Positions 8,097 through 17,465 of a stretch of DNA of 64,000 bases are shown piece after piece (within the stretch, counting starts at the first letter, position 1; each line of letters begins with the position of its first letter). The stretch comes from Provencibacterium sp. GTDB taxonomy: Bacteria > Bacillota > Clostridia > Oscillospirales > Ruminococcaceae. The translations under genes were made by a program, and so were the position numbers. Location of the stretch: the NCBI GenBank assembly GCA_022792175.1, contig JAAWAN010000022.1:247938-311937 (forward strand), in the 5' to 3' direction. The notes beneath the pieces are model-generated. The model searched no databases. It saw only the letters and a list, made by a program, of their open reading frames with translations, and was not told the DNA's origin.

Positions 8097-10211
8097 TTAT
8101 TTTGCGTTTTTCTTCTCGGCCAGCTTGGCGAGTGCATCGCGGCGAGAGAGATTGATGCGGCCCTGCGGGTCGATTTCGGTGACCATAACGACTACCTCGT
8201 CGCCAACGTTGACGACATCCTCCACCTTTTCCACGCGGTGGTTTTCAAGCTTGGAGATGTGGCAGAGCCCCTCCTTGCCGGGGGCGATTTCCACGAACGC
8301 GCCGAAGTTCATAATCCGGGTAACGCGGCCCTTGTAGAGCGCACCGATCTCCGGGTCGTTGACGATGGTGTTGATAACGTTGATGGCGCGGCGGGCGTTG
8401 TCGATATCAATGGCCGAAACGAAGACGCTGCCGTCCTCCTCAATGTCAATCTTTACGTCGCATTCGGCGCAGATCTTCTGAATTACCTTGCCGCCCGAGC
8501 CGATGACCTCGCGGATTTTATCGACATCGATCTTCATCGAAAGCATCTTGGGGGCATACTTCGAGAGCTCGGCGCGCGGCTCGGCAATGACCGGCTTCAT
8601 GATATCGTCCAGAATATGGATGCGGGCCTTGCGGGTCTTCTCGAAGGCCTCGCGGATGATATCGAGCGTCAGCCCGTCCACCTTAATGTCCACCTGGATG
8701 GCGGTGATACCCTTGTGAGTGCCGCCGACCTTGAAGTCCATATCACCGAAAAAGTCCTCCAGCCCCTGGATGTCGACCATCGTCATCCAGCTGCCGTCGT
8801 CATCGGTGATAAGGCCGCAGGAGATGCCGGCCACCGGGGTTTTAATCGGAACGCCCGCATCCATCAGCGCGAGAGTGGAGGCGCAGATGGAGCCCTGGGA
8901 GGTGGAGCCGTTGGAGGAGAGTACCTCGGAAACGAGCCGCAGCGCATAGGGGAACTCCTCCACCGGCGGAATCACCGGCAGCAGCGCGCGCTCGGCGAGC
9001 GCGCCATGGCCGATTTCGCGTCGGCCCGGGCCGCGGGAGGGGCGGGTTTCGCCGACCGAGTAGGAGGGGAAGTTATACTGGTGCATATAGCGCTTGGAAT
9101 CCTCCCCGTCAATCCCGTCGAGCATCTGCGCATCGGAAACGGGGCCGAGGGTTAAAATGGTGAGCACCTGGGTCTGCCCACGGGTAAACATGCCGCTGCC
9201 GTGTACGCGCGGAATAAGGCCGACACGCGCATCGAGCGGGCGGATTTCATCGAGCCCGCGCCCGTCTACCCGCTTTCCCTTTTTGAGCCAGCCGCGCACA
9301 ATCGTCTTCTGCAGCTTGTAGACGGCCTCGTCGATGAGCGCCTCCTGCTCGGGATATTCGGGGTCAAACTTCTGGTGGATGTCCTCCACCACCGGCGCGA
9401 GGTTCTGGTCGCGCACCGTCTTGTCATCCGAAAGCAGGGCGGCGCCTACGCGCTCCTCGGCATATTCCTTCACCGCATCGAACAGCTCATGCGGAACCTC
9501 TTTGGACTCGAAGGTCTTCTTCTCTTTGCCGATTTCGTCCTGCACATCCGCAATAAAGGCGACCATTTTGCGCAGCTCATCCTGCGCTTTGGCGATGGCG
9601 GAGAGCATCGTCTCCTCCTCCACCTCGTTGGCGCCCGCCTCAATCATGACAATCTTGTCCCGGCTGGCGACGACCGTCAGGTCGAGGTCGGTCTTTTTGC
9701 GCTGCTCCTCATTCGGGTTCAGGATGATTTCGCCATCCACCAGGCCGACGTTGCAACCGGCGACCGGCCCATTCCAGGGAATATCGGAAATCGAGAGGGC
9801 GAAGGAGGTGCCGCACAGGCCGAGCACCTCCGGCTGAACATCCGGATCAACCGAGAGCACGGTCATCACGACTGAAACATCATTGCGCATGTCCTTCGGG
9901 AAGAGCGGGCGGATGGGGCGGTCCACGAGACGGGAGGCGAGAATCGCCTTATCGCTCGGGCGGCCTTCCCTTTTGAGGAAGGAGCCGGGGATTTTGCCGA
10001 CCGAATAGAGCTTCTCTTCAAAATCGACCGAGAGAGGGAAGAAATCAATCCCCTCGCGCGGCTTCTGGGCCATCGTTACGTTGCAGAGAACGGTGGTCTC
10101 TCCGCAGCGGACCAGGCAGGAGCCGCTCGAGAGGCCGCACATCATGCCGGTTTCAAAGGAGATTTCCCGACCGGCAAACTCTGTTTTAAACACGCGGAAA
10201 TTTTCAAACAT
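8097..10211 (-). CDS. pnp: polynucleotide phosphorylase
   Basis: Phosphorolytic 3'-5' exoribonuclease that degrades mRNA to nucleoside diphosphates. The 704 residues contain two RNase PH domains (the first ends near 230; the second includes GQTQVLTILTLGP, GPGRREIGHGALAERAL and FGDMDFKVGGT with the catalytic aspartates), an all-helical linker, then a KH domain (IREVIGSGGKVIQKI near residue 560) and a C-terminal S1 domain (GALYKGRVTRIMNFGAFVEI). Full length for the family. It follows rpsO by 208 bp, the classic rpsO-pnp arrangement, with two GC hairpins between them that are probable processing or termination sites. Confidence 0.98.
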   Translation of the reverse strand: MFENFRVFKTEFAGREISFETGMMCGLSSGSCLVRCGETTVLCNVTMAQKPREGIDFFPLSVDFEEKLYSVGKIPGSFLKREGRPSDKAILASRLVDRPIRPLFPKDMRNDVSVVMTVLSVDPDVQPEVLGLCGTSFALSISDIPWNGPVAGCNVGLVDGEIILNPNEEQRKKTDLDLTVVASRDKIVMIEAGANEVEEETMLSAIAKAQDELRKMVAFIADVQDEIGKEKKTFESKEVPHELFDAVKEYAEERVGAALLSDDKTVRDQNLAPVVEDIHQKFDPEYPEQEALIDEAVYKLQKTIVRGWLKKGKRVDGRGLDEIRPLDARVGLIPRVHGSGMFTRGQTQVLTILTLGPVSDAQMLDGIDGEDSKRYMHQYNFPSYSVGETRPSRGPGRREIGHGALAERALLPVIPPVEEFPYALRLVSEVLSSNGSTSQGSICASTLALMDAGVPIKTPVAGISCGLITDDDGSWMTMVDIQGLEDFFGDMDFKVGGTHKGITAIQVDIKVDGLTLDIIREAFEKTRKARIHILDDIMKPVIAEPRAELSKYAPKMLSMKIDVDKIREVIGSGGKVIQKICAECDVKIDIEEDGSVFVSAIDIDNARRAINVINTIVNDPEIGALYKGRVTRIMNFGAFVEIAPGKEGLCHISKLENHRVEKVEDVVNVGDEVVVMVTEIDPQGRINLSRRDALAKLAEKKNAK

Positions 10212-10374
10212 CTTGCTGCCTCCTGAATAAAATTTTTAAGGTTTGGGGCGGGCGGCAAGGCGCGATTTAGCAATAAATCCGCGGCCCGGCCGGTTTTCCG
10301 GGCCGCCGATTCACTGCTAAAGGGACACCCCTGCGCCCGCGGCGGACAGGTGGTTTTTTCCGGGAAATGCATTG

Positions 10375-10406
10375 GAAGGCAGGGCGGCCGCGCCGCTCCT
10401 GCCTTC
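10375..10406 (-). terminator. hairpin between rpsO and pnp
   Basis: A 9-bp stem (GAAGGCAGG / CCTGCCTTC) around a GC-rich inner palindrome begins 14 bp after the rpsO stop on the minus strand. There is no U-run directly behind it, so a partial terminator or an RNase III-type processing hairpin is as likely as a full terminator. A further GC hairpin lies near 10281-10314. Confidence 0.5.
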
Positions 10407-10419
10407 GCGTTTACCGGAA

Positions 10420-10686
10420 TTATTTACGGATGCCGAGCTTGGCAATCAGGGCGCGGTAACGGACGATATCCTTCTTCTGCAGGTAGTTGAGCAGGTTGCG
10501 CCTGCGGCCGACCATCCGCAGCAGGCCGCGGCGGGAATGGTGGTCCTTCTTGTGCTCTTTAAAATGCTCCTGCAGGTCGTTGATGCGCTTGGTCAGAATG
10601 GCGATCTGTACTTCGGGGGAGCCGGTGTCACCTTCATGGATGGCGTTCTGCAGGATGACCTCCTGCTTTTCCTCTTTTCTCATCAT
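10420..10686 (-). CDS. rpsO: 30S ribosomal protein S15
   Basis: Primary 16S rRNA-binding protein that nucleates the 30S platform. Its 88 residues are the family length, with the rRNA-binding [14 protein letters not shown] segment near residue 22, the [12 protein letters not shown] motif and RRRNLLNYL near the C-terminus. ATG start follows an AGAGGTGCAT ribosome binding site. A sigma-A promoter (10806-10834) is 120 bp upstream, leaving a leader that may carry S15 autoregulation, as is known in other bacteria. Confidence 0.98.
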   Translation of the reverse strand: MMRKEEKQEVILQNAIHEGDTGSPEVQIAILTKRINDLQEHFKEHKKDHHSRRGLLRMVGRRRNLLNYLQKKDIVRYRALIAKLGIRK

Positions 10687-10805
10687 AGGTCATGCACCTC
10701 TTTATAAAATCTTTAACCGGTAATCATAGGACAGGGATTGAGGTGTATCCGCCGCAAAGGGCCGGCGAAAGTCCGCTGTTCTGCGAAAACGGTCATACAA
10801 GCGTC

Positions 10806-10834
10806 ATTTTATCATCTTTGTTTCTCTTTGTAAA
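10806..10834 (-). promoter_or_regulatory. sigma-A promoter for rpsO
   Basis: Minus strand TTTACA, 17-bp spacer, TAAAAT, about 120 bp before the rpsO start. Confidence 0.6.
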
Positions 10835-10978
10835 GGGTCAGACTGTCAAAAAAACGCTGAAACGGAAAATATTGTTTTATCTAAGGGGAAGCGGCGGCCG
10901 CGCTGCCTGCCGGTTACACTGAAAGTATTTCCGGATTTTTGCCGGTCAATTCGAACCGGCAGGAAAAATACTGTTTTT

Positions 10979-11950
10979 TCAGATAATCTCCAGCCGGTCC
11001 TTTTCCGGGAGCGGGGGAAGGGAGCGGTGGGCAGCGTCTGATACCAGAAGGCCACCGAGGCGATATCGTCCTGCAAAGGGGGATAGCGCCCGCCATCCCG
11101 CCAGCCGAGCGCCTGAATGGTGACCCGCAGATTTCCTTCGAAGCGGATGGGATTATTAATATGAAAGCGGTACAGGCCGAAGCGGAACTGGCTGCGGTAG
11201 AGCCGGTCCGGCTCTATGACCTGCGGCAGGCCGGAATAGGGGGTGGTAAAGGGGACATAGTGGTCATGGGTGTGCGGTTCCTCGAAGTTATAGGAACCGC
11301 AGAAGTAGTCCTCGGTGCCGGTGCCGCAGATGGTGGGAAATTCGCTGTCGCCATCCAGATAGAACTTGATTTCCCCCTTTCCCCACCAGCGACAGCTGTT
11401 GACCCCCGAAACTGCGCATGGAAGTAGGCGGCGTCCTCCGGAACGCCGGTGAGGGTATAGTCAATCTGATAATAGACGGCGGTCTCCTCTTCGGCGAGGT
11501 TTTGCAGGGCGATGCGGCAGCCGCGGCGAAAGGGCACCGTTCAGTAGCACGGGATTGAGGCAGACCGGCAGCGCCGAAAGCTGCGCATACTCATTCCAGC
11601 CGCAGCAGAAAAAGTCTCCGGCCGGGTACTTGACCGAGGGGCTCTCCTGCCCGTCCCAGTAGATGCGCAGAATCAGATACCGCCAGTGGCCGGCCGGCGT
11701 CATCCAGATGTGCTGAATGGCGCCCGCCTCGCCGATATCGGCGAGGGTGACCGTTTCCCCTGCGGGGATGACCAGAAAGGGATTGACCTTCCAGCTGCGG
11801 CCGAGCTCGCGGGCCGCGCGCCGCCCTGTTCCAGCTCGCAGCGAGCGCCGCCCGCTTTGGCGCATCCGGGTTTTCCGGGGAAATGGAGCGGGTGCGCGCA
11901 TTCGAGAGCAGCGGCAGCGTGCCCATATGCATGTTCAGTCCGTTAAACAA
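10979..11950 (-). pseudogene. decayed GH172 (DUF2961) glycosidase with four frame breaks
   Basis: On the minus strand the parts of one DUF2961/GH172 protein can be read in order but in different frames. It starts at TTG 11950 behind AGGAAG (NGLNMHMGTLPLLSNAR, SISPENPDAP). The frame shifts near 11840 (AARELGRSWKVNPFLVIP, GAIQHIWMTPAGHWRYLILR), again near 11535 (FRRGCRIALQNL, YTLTGVPEDAAYFHAQFR), again near 11405 (WWGKGEIKFYLDGD, FPTICGTGTEDYFCGSYNF), and last near 11015 (PLPEKDRLEII then stop at 10979). Compared with the family as I know it, about 20-25 residues are missing between AYFHAQFR and the WWGKGEIKFY block, and a short FNCYW-type piece is missing before the FRRGCR block. Deletions at the breaks argue for true decay rather than sequencing error. 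Intact members are alpha-fructan/arabinofuranoside-type glycosidases. It is divergent from the LacI regulator of the inositol operon. Confidence 0.85.
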
Positions 11951-12105
11951 GTTCGTCTTCCTTTCGTTTTCATTCGGCCGGCCCGCTGAAAAGAGCGCAG
12001 GCAGGAGGGAAACCGTCGCCCGTTTTTTTCCATTATAGCAGGCCGCCTGCCGGATGAACGGAAGCATTTTGGGCGGCGCGCTTCAAAAAAATTTTCGCCG
12101 CGGGG

Positions 12106-12144
12106 GCCTCTGCGCTTGCAAAGGCGCAGAGGGGTCGCTATAAT
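12106..12144 (+). promoter_or_regulatory. promoter of the LacI regulator with overlapping palindrome
   Basis: TTGCAA (12116-12121), 17-bp spacer, TATAAT (12139-12144). The -35 is embedded in a 9-bp inverted repeat, CCTCTGCGC and GCGCAGAGG, with an 8-bp centre (12106-12131), a plausible repressor site. Confidence 0.7.
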
Positions 12145-12177
12145 AGAGAAAATGCGTGCTTTTTATAAAAATGTGCG

Positions 12178-12186
12178 TTTTGCGTG
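12178..12186 (-). promoter_or_regulatory. CACGCAAAA motif, candidate operator site 1
   Basis: Minus-strand CACGCAAAA in the 5' leader of the LacI-type gene, about 30 bp upstream of its ATG. The same motif recurs twice in the iolC leader. Confidence 0.4.
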
Positions 12187-12214
12187 TGATGCAAGAAGGA
12201 AAGGAACTATCCTT

Positions 12215-13246
12215 ATGGCGGTAACGATTGAGCAGATAGCGGCGCGCGCGGGCGTATCCCGGGGAACGGTGGACCGCGCGCTCAACCACCGGGGGAGAAT
12301 ACGTCCCGAGGTAGCGGAAAAAATTGAGCAGATAGCGGAGGAGCTCGGCTATGTGAGCCGCCAGCAGAAGCGGCTGGCGGCCGGCGGCGGTCGGGAATAT
12401 CAGAAGAGCATCGGGGTTATCACCCAGCTTTCCGGCGCCTCCTTTATGCTGGAGGTGAACCGGGGAATCCGCGAGGAGAGCAGAAAGCTGGAGAAGCAGG
12501 GTATTCGGGTGCTGCTGCGCGAGGGCGCGGGGGTGGATGCCGCTGAGCAGCTGCGCCTGATAGAGGAACTTTTGCAGCAGGGGATAGACGCGCTGGCCAT
12601 CATGCCGGTGGACTGCGATGAGGTGCGCGAGCGGCTGCGGCAGCTGAGCGCCGGGCAGGTGCCGGTCGTTACCTTTAATTCGGATATTGTGGGCACCGGG
12701 CGCGCCTGCTTTGTCGGGCTGGATAACGAAAAAAGCGGCCGGGCAGCAGCCGGGCTGATGGGGCTGATGCTTCGCGGGCAGGGGAAGGTGCTGGGCATCA
12801 CTGGCAGTTTCTCCAACAGCGCGGGCAGCCGGCGGATTGACGGATTTGTGCAGGAGATGAAGACCGCCTTCCCGCGGATGGAGCTTATCGGCATTCAGAG
12901 CAGCTTTGACCGCACCGAGCAGGTGGAGAGCTGCATTCTGCAGGCGATGGGCGCCTATCCCGACCTTGCGGGCATTCTGGTGGTCTCCGGGGGACAGGCG
13001 GGGGTAAAGCAGGCGTTTGAAAAGCTGCAGCCGAAGCGCCGACCCTTTGTCATCCTCTATGACCTGACGCCGAAAAACGCCCGGCTGCTGCAGGAGGAAT
13101 TCGCCGATTTTCTCATCGACCAGGATGGATACACCCAGGGCTACCGCGCGCTCTCGCTGCTGGCCGATAAGCTTCGCTGGAATAAGGACCCGGATGCGGA
13201 ATATATGTATACCGATATCGCCATTAAAACAAAATACAACCTTTGA
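12215..13246 (+). CDS. LacI-family transcriptional regulator, probable inositol operon repressor
   Basis: A 343-residue LacI/GalR-type regulator. The N-terminal helix-turn-helix is clear (TIEQIAARAGVSRGTVDRAL, residues 4-23, then a hinge ending in LGYVSRQQKRLA), followed by a periplasmic-binding-protein-like effector domain (EYQKSIGVITQLSGASFMLE onward, with VVTFNSDIVGT and FVGLDNEKSG). The ATG at 12215 has the ribosome binding site AGAAGGAAAGG; an upstream in-frame codon at 12116 would overlap the promoter and is rejected. It sits 154 bp before iolC in the same direction. The motif CACGCAAA occurs behind its own promoter and twice behind the iolC promoter, so auto- and iol-control is inferred. 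The inducer is likely an inositol catabolite, unproven. Confidence 0.87.
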   Translation: MAVTIEQIAARAGVSRGTVDRALNHRGRIRPEVAEKIEQIAEELGYVSRQQKRLAAGGGREYQKSIGVITQLSGASFMLEVNRGIREESRKLEKQGIRVLLREGAGVDAAEQLRLIEELLQQGIDALAIMPVDCDEVRERLRQLSAGQVPVVTFNSDIVGTGRACFVGLDNEKSGRAAAGLMGLMLRGQGKVLGITGSFSNSAGSRRIDGFVQEMKTAFPRMELIGIQSSFDRTEQVESCILQAMGAYPDLAGILVVSGGQAGVKQAFEKLQPKRRPFVILYDLTPKNARLLQEEFADFLIDQDGYTQGYRALSLLADKLRWNKDPDAEYMYTDIAIKTKYNL

Positions 13247-13302
13247 GCGGGTGCGCCAAATATCTGCCGCAGATTTTGGCAGTTTCGCCTCCCAAAAGCC
13301 CC

Positions 13303-13331
13303 TTGAAGATTTTGCAGGAGTGTGATAGGAT
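13303..13331 (+). promoter_or_regulatory. promoter of the inositol catabolism operon
   Basis: TTGAAG (13303-13308), 17-bp spacer, TAGGAT (13326-13331), 70 bp before the iolC ATG. Confidence 0.6.
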
Positions 13332-13348
13332 AAAGGCACGGATAAACG

Positions 13349-13373
13349 CACGCAAAAAGCACGCACACGCAAA
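13349..13373 (+). promoter_or_regulatory. tandem CACGCAAA motifs, candidate operator site 2
   Basis: Two direct copies of CACGCAAA (13349 and 13366, 17 bp apart) lie just downstream of the predicted iolC transcription start, a position where repressor binding would block transcription. Confidence 0.45.
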
Positions 13374-13400
13374 GCGAAGACGAGAGAACGGAGGCAGCCT

Positions 13401-14435
13401 ATGGGCTATATGGAATTTGACCGCTCGCGGCCGTTTGACCTGATTCTTTTAGGGCGGGTGGCGATTGACTTTAACCCCGCCTACAATGAGCAGGTGAAGG
13501 AGGAGTTTAAGCCGCTCAAAAAGGTACATGTGTTTGAAAAATTTGTCGGCGGGTCCCCGGCGAATATCGCGGTCGGCGTAACCCGCCACGGGATGCGCGC
13601 CGGCTTTATCGGCAAGGTATCAGACGACCAGTTCGGTGACTATGTGGTCGATTACTTTAACGAGCAGGGAATTGATACATCGCACATTACCCGCTGCACC
13701 GGCGGGGAGAAGCTGGGGCTGACCTTTACCGAGATGCTCTCCTCCTCCGAAAGCCATATTTTAATGTACCGCAACTGCATTGCCGACCTGCAGCTTTCGG
13801 TGGAGGATATTGATGAGGACTATATCCGGCAGGCGAAGGCGCTGCTGATTTCCGGCACCTCGCTCGCCGAAAGCCCTTCGCGGGAGGCGGCCCTCAAGGC
13901 GGCGGCCATTGCCCGGCGCAGCGGCACAAAGCTCATTTTTGATATCGACTACCGGGCTTACAACTGGAAAAATGAGGATGAGATTGCCCTCTATTATTCG
14001 ATGCTTGCGCGGGATGCGGATATTATCATGGGCTCCCGGGAGGAGTTTGATTTAACCGAGCGGCTGGTTGCCCCCGGTATGGACGACCGGCAGTCCGCCG
14101 CCTTCTGGCAGGGGCATCATGCGAAAATCGTCGTCATCAAGCATGGGATGCAGGGCTCCACTGCCTACACGGCGGACGGGCAGAGCTATTCGATTAAGCC
14201 CTTCCCGGTGCAGGCGCGCAAGGGTTTTGGCGGCGGGGACGGCTACGGGGCCGGATTTTTATATGGGCTTTACCAGGGCTGGGAGATGATCGACTGCCTG
14301 GAATTCGGCTCGGCTGAGGCCTCGATGATGGTGCGAAGCAACAACTGTTCGGACGATTTGCCCGGCCCTGAGGCGGTGCGCGCCTTTATCAGGGCGGAGA
14401 AGGAGCAGTATGGGGAGATGGTGGCAAGGAACTGA
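13401..14435 (+). CDS. iolC: 5-dehydro-2-deoxygluconokinase
   Basis: PfkB-family sugar kinase that phosphorylates 5-dehydro-2-deoxy-D-gluconate at O6 in myo-inositol catabolism. The 344 residues show the PfkB entry motif GGSPANIAVGVTRHG near residue 51, substrate-side residues around KVSDDQFGDYV, and the C-terminal ATP-site/catalytic segment GFGGGDGYGAGFLYG near residue 275, where the usual GAGD is GGGD with the catalytic Asp kept. Full length for IolC. First gene of the operon, ATG after an ACGGAGGCAG ribosome binding site. It is followed by a 245-bp gap that holds a dispersed structured repeat before iolD. Confidence 0.93.
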   Translation: MGYMEFDRSRPFDLILLGRVAIDFNPAYNEQVKEEFKPLKKVHVFEKFVGGSPANIAVGVTRHGMRAGFIGKVSDDQFGDYVVDYFNEQGIDTSHITRCTGGEKLGLTFTEMLSSSESHILMYRNCIADLQLSVEDIDEDYIRQAKALLISGTSLAESPSREAALKAAAIARRSGTKLIFDIDYRAYNWKNEDEIALYYSMLARDADIIMGSREEFDLTERLVAPGMDDRQSAAFWQGHHAKIVVIKHGMQGSTAYTADGQSYSIKPFPVQARKGFGGGDGYGAGFLYGLYQGWEMIDCLEFGSAEASMMVRSNNCSDDLPGPEAVRAFIRAEKEQYGEMVARN

Positions 14436-14484
14436 CGCTGCTGCGTCAGTTCCTTGGAAAACGGCTTTTGACTCTGCAAGAGTC

Positions 14485-14540
14485 AAATTTGCCCGCGGGC
14501 CGCAGGCAAAATCGCCGTTTTTCCGGTTCCTGCGAGCCGG
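14485..14540 (+). repeat. dispersed structured intergenic repeat, copy A
   Basis: A hairpin (TTTGCC.. paired with ..GGCAAA) is followed by a T-run and CCGGTTCCTGCGAGCCGG. The same order of hairpin, spacer, T-run and CCGG(T)TCCTGC occurs on the minus strand at 29553-29606 and 32230-32280. The flanks to about 14640 hold further imperfect inverted repeats and no gene. Confidence 0.55.
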
Positions 14541-14680
14541 GAACTGCCTCCTGCAGGCTGCAAGGGGATTTGGGAGCTGCCTTTTGAACCCGCTGGGAGA
14601 ATGGACCGGCGGGTTTTCGGGGCCGGATTCGGATTTTTTAAAGCGAGTATATCGGCGCTTTTCATAAAGGAGGAGAACGC

Positions 14681-16615
14681 ATGAAGGAAAAAACGGTGCG
14701 CCTGACGACGGCGCAGGCCATTGTCCGCTTTCTGGATCAGCAACATGTTTCGATGGACGGGGAGGAGACTAAATTTGTCGAGGGCTTTTTTACCATCTTC
14801 GGCCATGGCATTGCTGTCGGGCTCGGTGAGGCGCTGGATGTGAACCCCGGCTCTCTGCGCGTCATGCAGGGGCGCAACGAGCAGGGGATGTGCCATGCGG
14901 CGATTGCCTTCGCCAAGCAGTCGGACCGCAAACGGATTATTGCCTGTTCCTCGAGCGTCGGGCCGGGCGCGGCCAACATGGTGACCGCCTGCGCGACGGC
15001 GACGGTCAACAATATCCCGCTGCTGGTTTTCCCGGCGGATACCTTTGCCTCCCGCCAGCCCGACCCGGTGCTGCAGCAGCTTGAGCAGAGCGCCAGCCTC
15101 GCCGTTTCCACCAACGATGCCTTTCGCCCCGTCTGCAAATACTGGGACCGCATCGAGCGCCCGGAGCAGGTGATGACGGCGCTCATTAACGCCATGCGGG
15201 TGCTCACCGACCCGGCGGAAACGGGGGCCTGCTGCATCGCCCTGCCGCAGGATGTGGAGGGGGAAGCGTTTGACTATCCGGAATATTTCTTCCAGAAGCG
15301 GGTGCACCGCATCACCCGCCCGGTAGCGGTCGCCGAGGAAATTGAGGATGTAGCCGCCGTCATCGCGGCGGCGAAAAAGCCGCTGCTCATTGTCGGCGGC
15401 GGAGTGAAATACTCTGAGGCCGGGGAAACGGTGGAAAGCTTCTGCGAGGAGTTTCATATCCCCTTCGGCGAGAGCCAGGCGGGCAAGAGCGCCTGCCGCT
15501 CCAGCCACCCCTGCTGCCTCGGGGGCATCGGCGTGACCGGCACCTATGCGGCCAACATTATCGCGAGGGATGCAGATGCGGTCATCGCCGTCGGCACCCG
15601 CCTTTCCGATTTTACCACCAGCTCAAAGCACCTGTTCCAGAATGGGCAGGTGAAGGTGGTTACCATCAACAACTGTCGCTATCATGCCTATAAGATGGAT
15701 GCCGTCAAGGCGGTGGGAGATGCGAAGGCGACCCTGCTGGCGCTTGCGGAGAAGCTGCGCGAAAAAGGTTACCGGAGCGCCTACCAGCAGGAGATTGCAA
15801 AGGCGAAGGAGGCCTGGGAGAAGGAGCTCTCCCGCCTTTCCTCCCTCACCTACACGGGGGAGGGCTTTGAGCCGGAGGTAAAGGCGCGCGACCCGCGCAC
15901 CATTCCGGAATTTGTCCGCCTCACCGGCAGCACCCTAACACAGACGGCCGCGCTCGCCGCGCTCAACCGGGCGATCGATAAAACCGCCACGGTCATTACG
16001 GCGGGAGGCTCGCTGCCGAGCTGCATGCAGCGGATGTGGCGCACCGACAAGCGGGGCGGCTACCACGCGGAATATGGCTACTCCTGCATGGGCTATGAGG
16101 TGGCAGCGACCCTCGGCGTCAAGATGGCCGAGCCGGAAAATGAGGTCTATGCCGTCGTGGGCGACTCGAGCTTTCAGATGCTGCACAGCGAGATTATGAC
16201 CATTCAGCAGGAGCAGCGCAAGGTTAATATTCTGGTGTTCGACAACTGCGGCTTCGGCTGCATCAACAACCTCGAAATGAACCACGGCATCGGCAGCCTG
16301 GCGACCGAGTTCCGCTATACCGATGGGAAAAAGCCCACCGGCGCGCTCATCCCGGTGGACTATGCGAAGATTGGCGAGGGTTATGGCCTGAAAACCTACA
16401 CCTGCCGCACGGTGGAGGAGCTGGGCGCCGCTTTGGAGGATGCGAAGGGCCAGACGCGCTCCTGCCTGTTTGACCTGAAGGTTCTGCCGAAGACGATGAC
16501 CGAGGGATATGAGTCCTGGTGGAATGTCGGCATTGCGACCGTTTCCGAGAAGCAGAGCGTGCAGAAGGCCTGCGAGGGCGTTTTGGAGGGGAGAAGCGAA
16601 TCGCGGGCATACTGA
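14681..16615 (+). CDS. iolD: 3D-(3,5/4)-trihydroxycyclohexane-1,2-dione hydrolase
   Basis: Thiamine-diphosphate-dependent ring-opening hydrolase of myo-inositol breakdown; converts THcHDO to 5-deoxy-glucuronate. The 644 residues show the TPP-enzyme three-domain layout: pyrimidine-binding N-terminal domain ([26 protein letters not shown]), a central Rossmann-like domain ([18 protein letters not shown] near 231) and the C-terminal pyrophosphate-binding domain with [14 protein letters not shown] and the GDS...N metal motif ([29 protein letters not shown]). ATG with AAAGGAGGAGAA ribosome binding site. Strong IolD identity throughout. 32 bp before iolB. Confidence 0.95.
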   Translation: MKEKTVRLTTAQAIVRFLDQQHVSMDGEETKFVEGFFTIFGHGIAVGLGEALDVNPGSLRVMQGRNEQGMCHAAIAFAKQSDRKRIIACSSSVGPGAANMVTACATATVNNIPLLVFPADTFASRQPDPVLQQLEQSASLAVSTNDAFRPVCKYWDRIERPEQVMTALINAMRVLTDPAETGACCIALPQDVEGEAFDYPEYFFQKRVHRITRPVAVAEEIEDVAAVIAAAKKPLLIVGGGVKYSEAGETVESFCEEFHIPFGESQAGKSACRSSHPCCLGGIGVTGTYAANIIARDADAVIAVGTRLSDFTTSSKHLFQNGQVKVVTINNCRYHAYKMDAVKAVGDAKATLLALAEKLREKGYRSAYQQEIAKAKEAWEKELSRLSSLTYTGEGFEPEVKARDPRTIPEFVRLTGSTLTQTAALAALNRAIDKTATVITAGGSLPSCMQRMWRTDKRGGYHAEYGYSCMGYEVAATLGVKMAEPENEVYAVVGDSSFQMLHSEIMTIQQEQRKVNILVFDNCGFGCINNLEMNHGIGSLATEFRYTDGKKPTGALIPVDYAKIGEGYGLKTYTCRTVEELGAALEDAKGQTRSCLFDLKVLPKTMTEGYESWWNVGIATVSEKQSVQKACEGVLEGRSESRAY

Positions 16616-16647
16616 GCGAAAGGAAAAGATAAAAAGGGGGAAAGTTT

Positions 16648-17433
16648 ATGGCGAAGGTATTCGGCTATCCGCCCTTTGATGAGAGCGGAGAGCAGGTTTT
16701 AACGACCTATGACAACGAATACAGCGGGATGATGATGGATATCCGCGTTTACCGTTTGGCCGCGGGAGAGACGCGCCGCTTTCTGTATGAGGGCGAGGAG
16801 ACAGCTGTTCTGCTGCTTTGCGGCCAGATCACCTACCGCTGGGAGGAAAAGAGCGAGAGCGTTTTTCGCGAGAGCGTCTTCACCGGGGGGCCCTGGTGCC
16901 TGCATGTTTCGGGCGGCATCGAAGTATCGATAGAGGCGCAGGAGCAGAGCAAAATTCTGGTGCAGCGCACGAAGAATGAAAAAACCTTCGCTGCGCGGCT
17001 CTACCGGCCGCAGGATGCGTCCTGGGTCTATTCCAGCAGGGGCAAGTTCGGTAATGTCGCCAACCGCCGGGTGAACACCATTTTTGACCACGACATTGCG
17101 CCGGACTCGAACATGGTGCTCGGGGAGGTTTTAAACGACCGGGGCAACTGGTCGGGCTATCTCCCCCACCGGCATCCGCAGCCGGAGACCTACTATTTTC
17201 TCTTCGACCGGCCGGAGGGCTTCGGGGCCAGCTTTGTGGGGGACGAGGTGTTTAAGAGCACCGACGGGAGCTTTTCCGCCATCCCCGGCGGGGAGCTGCA
17301 CCCGCAGGCGGTAGCGCCCGGCTTTCAGATGTATACCTGCTGGATGATCCGCCATCTGCCGGATAACCCCTGGCTGCAGACCGACCGCTGCGAGGATGAG
17401 CGCTACACCTGGCTGCACGAGGCGGATTTTTAA
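16648..17433 (+). CDS. iolB: 5-deoxy-glucuronate isomerase
   Basis: Cupin-family isomerase that converts 5-deoxy-glucuronate to 5-dehydro-2-deoxy-gluconate, the IolC substrate. The 261 residues have the bicupin fold with the metal-binding stretch GYLPHRHPQPETYYFLFDRP (residues about 168-187) and the later GELHPQAVAPGFQMYTCW. Length is normal for IolB. Ribosome binding site AAAAGGGGGAAAG; the next gene begins 32 bp downstream. Confidence 0.94.
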   Translation: MAKVFGYPPFDESGEQVLTTYDNEYSGMMMDIRVYRLAAGETRRFLYEGEETAVLLLCGQITYRWEEKSESVFRESVFTGGPWCLHVSGGIEVSIEAQEQSKILVQRTKNEKTFAARLYRPQDASWVYSSRGKFGNVANRRVNTIFDHDIAPDSNMVLGEVLNDRGNWSGYLPHRHPQPETYYFLFDRPEGFGASFVGDEVFKSTDGSFSAIPGGELHPQAVAPGFQMYTCWMIRHLPDNPWLQTDRCEDERYTWLHEADF

Positions 17434-17465
17434 AAACCGGCGCAATAAAAGGGAGGGCTGTCAAA

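Noticed and set aside
10846..11901. Separate small minus-strand genes in the DUF2961 region
   Set aside because: Their in-frame parts are consecutive pieces of one GH172 protein, so they are fragments of a single pseudogene rather than independent genes.
12083..13372. Long minus-strand open frame (429 codons) antisense to the LacI-type gene
   Set aside because: No ribosome binding site, composition of a shadow frame, and the plus strand carries a clear LacI-family protein. High GC makes such antisense frames common here.
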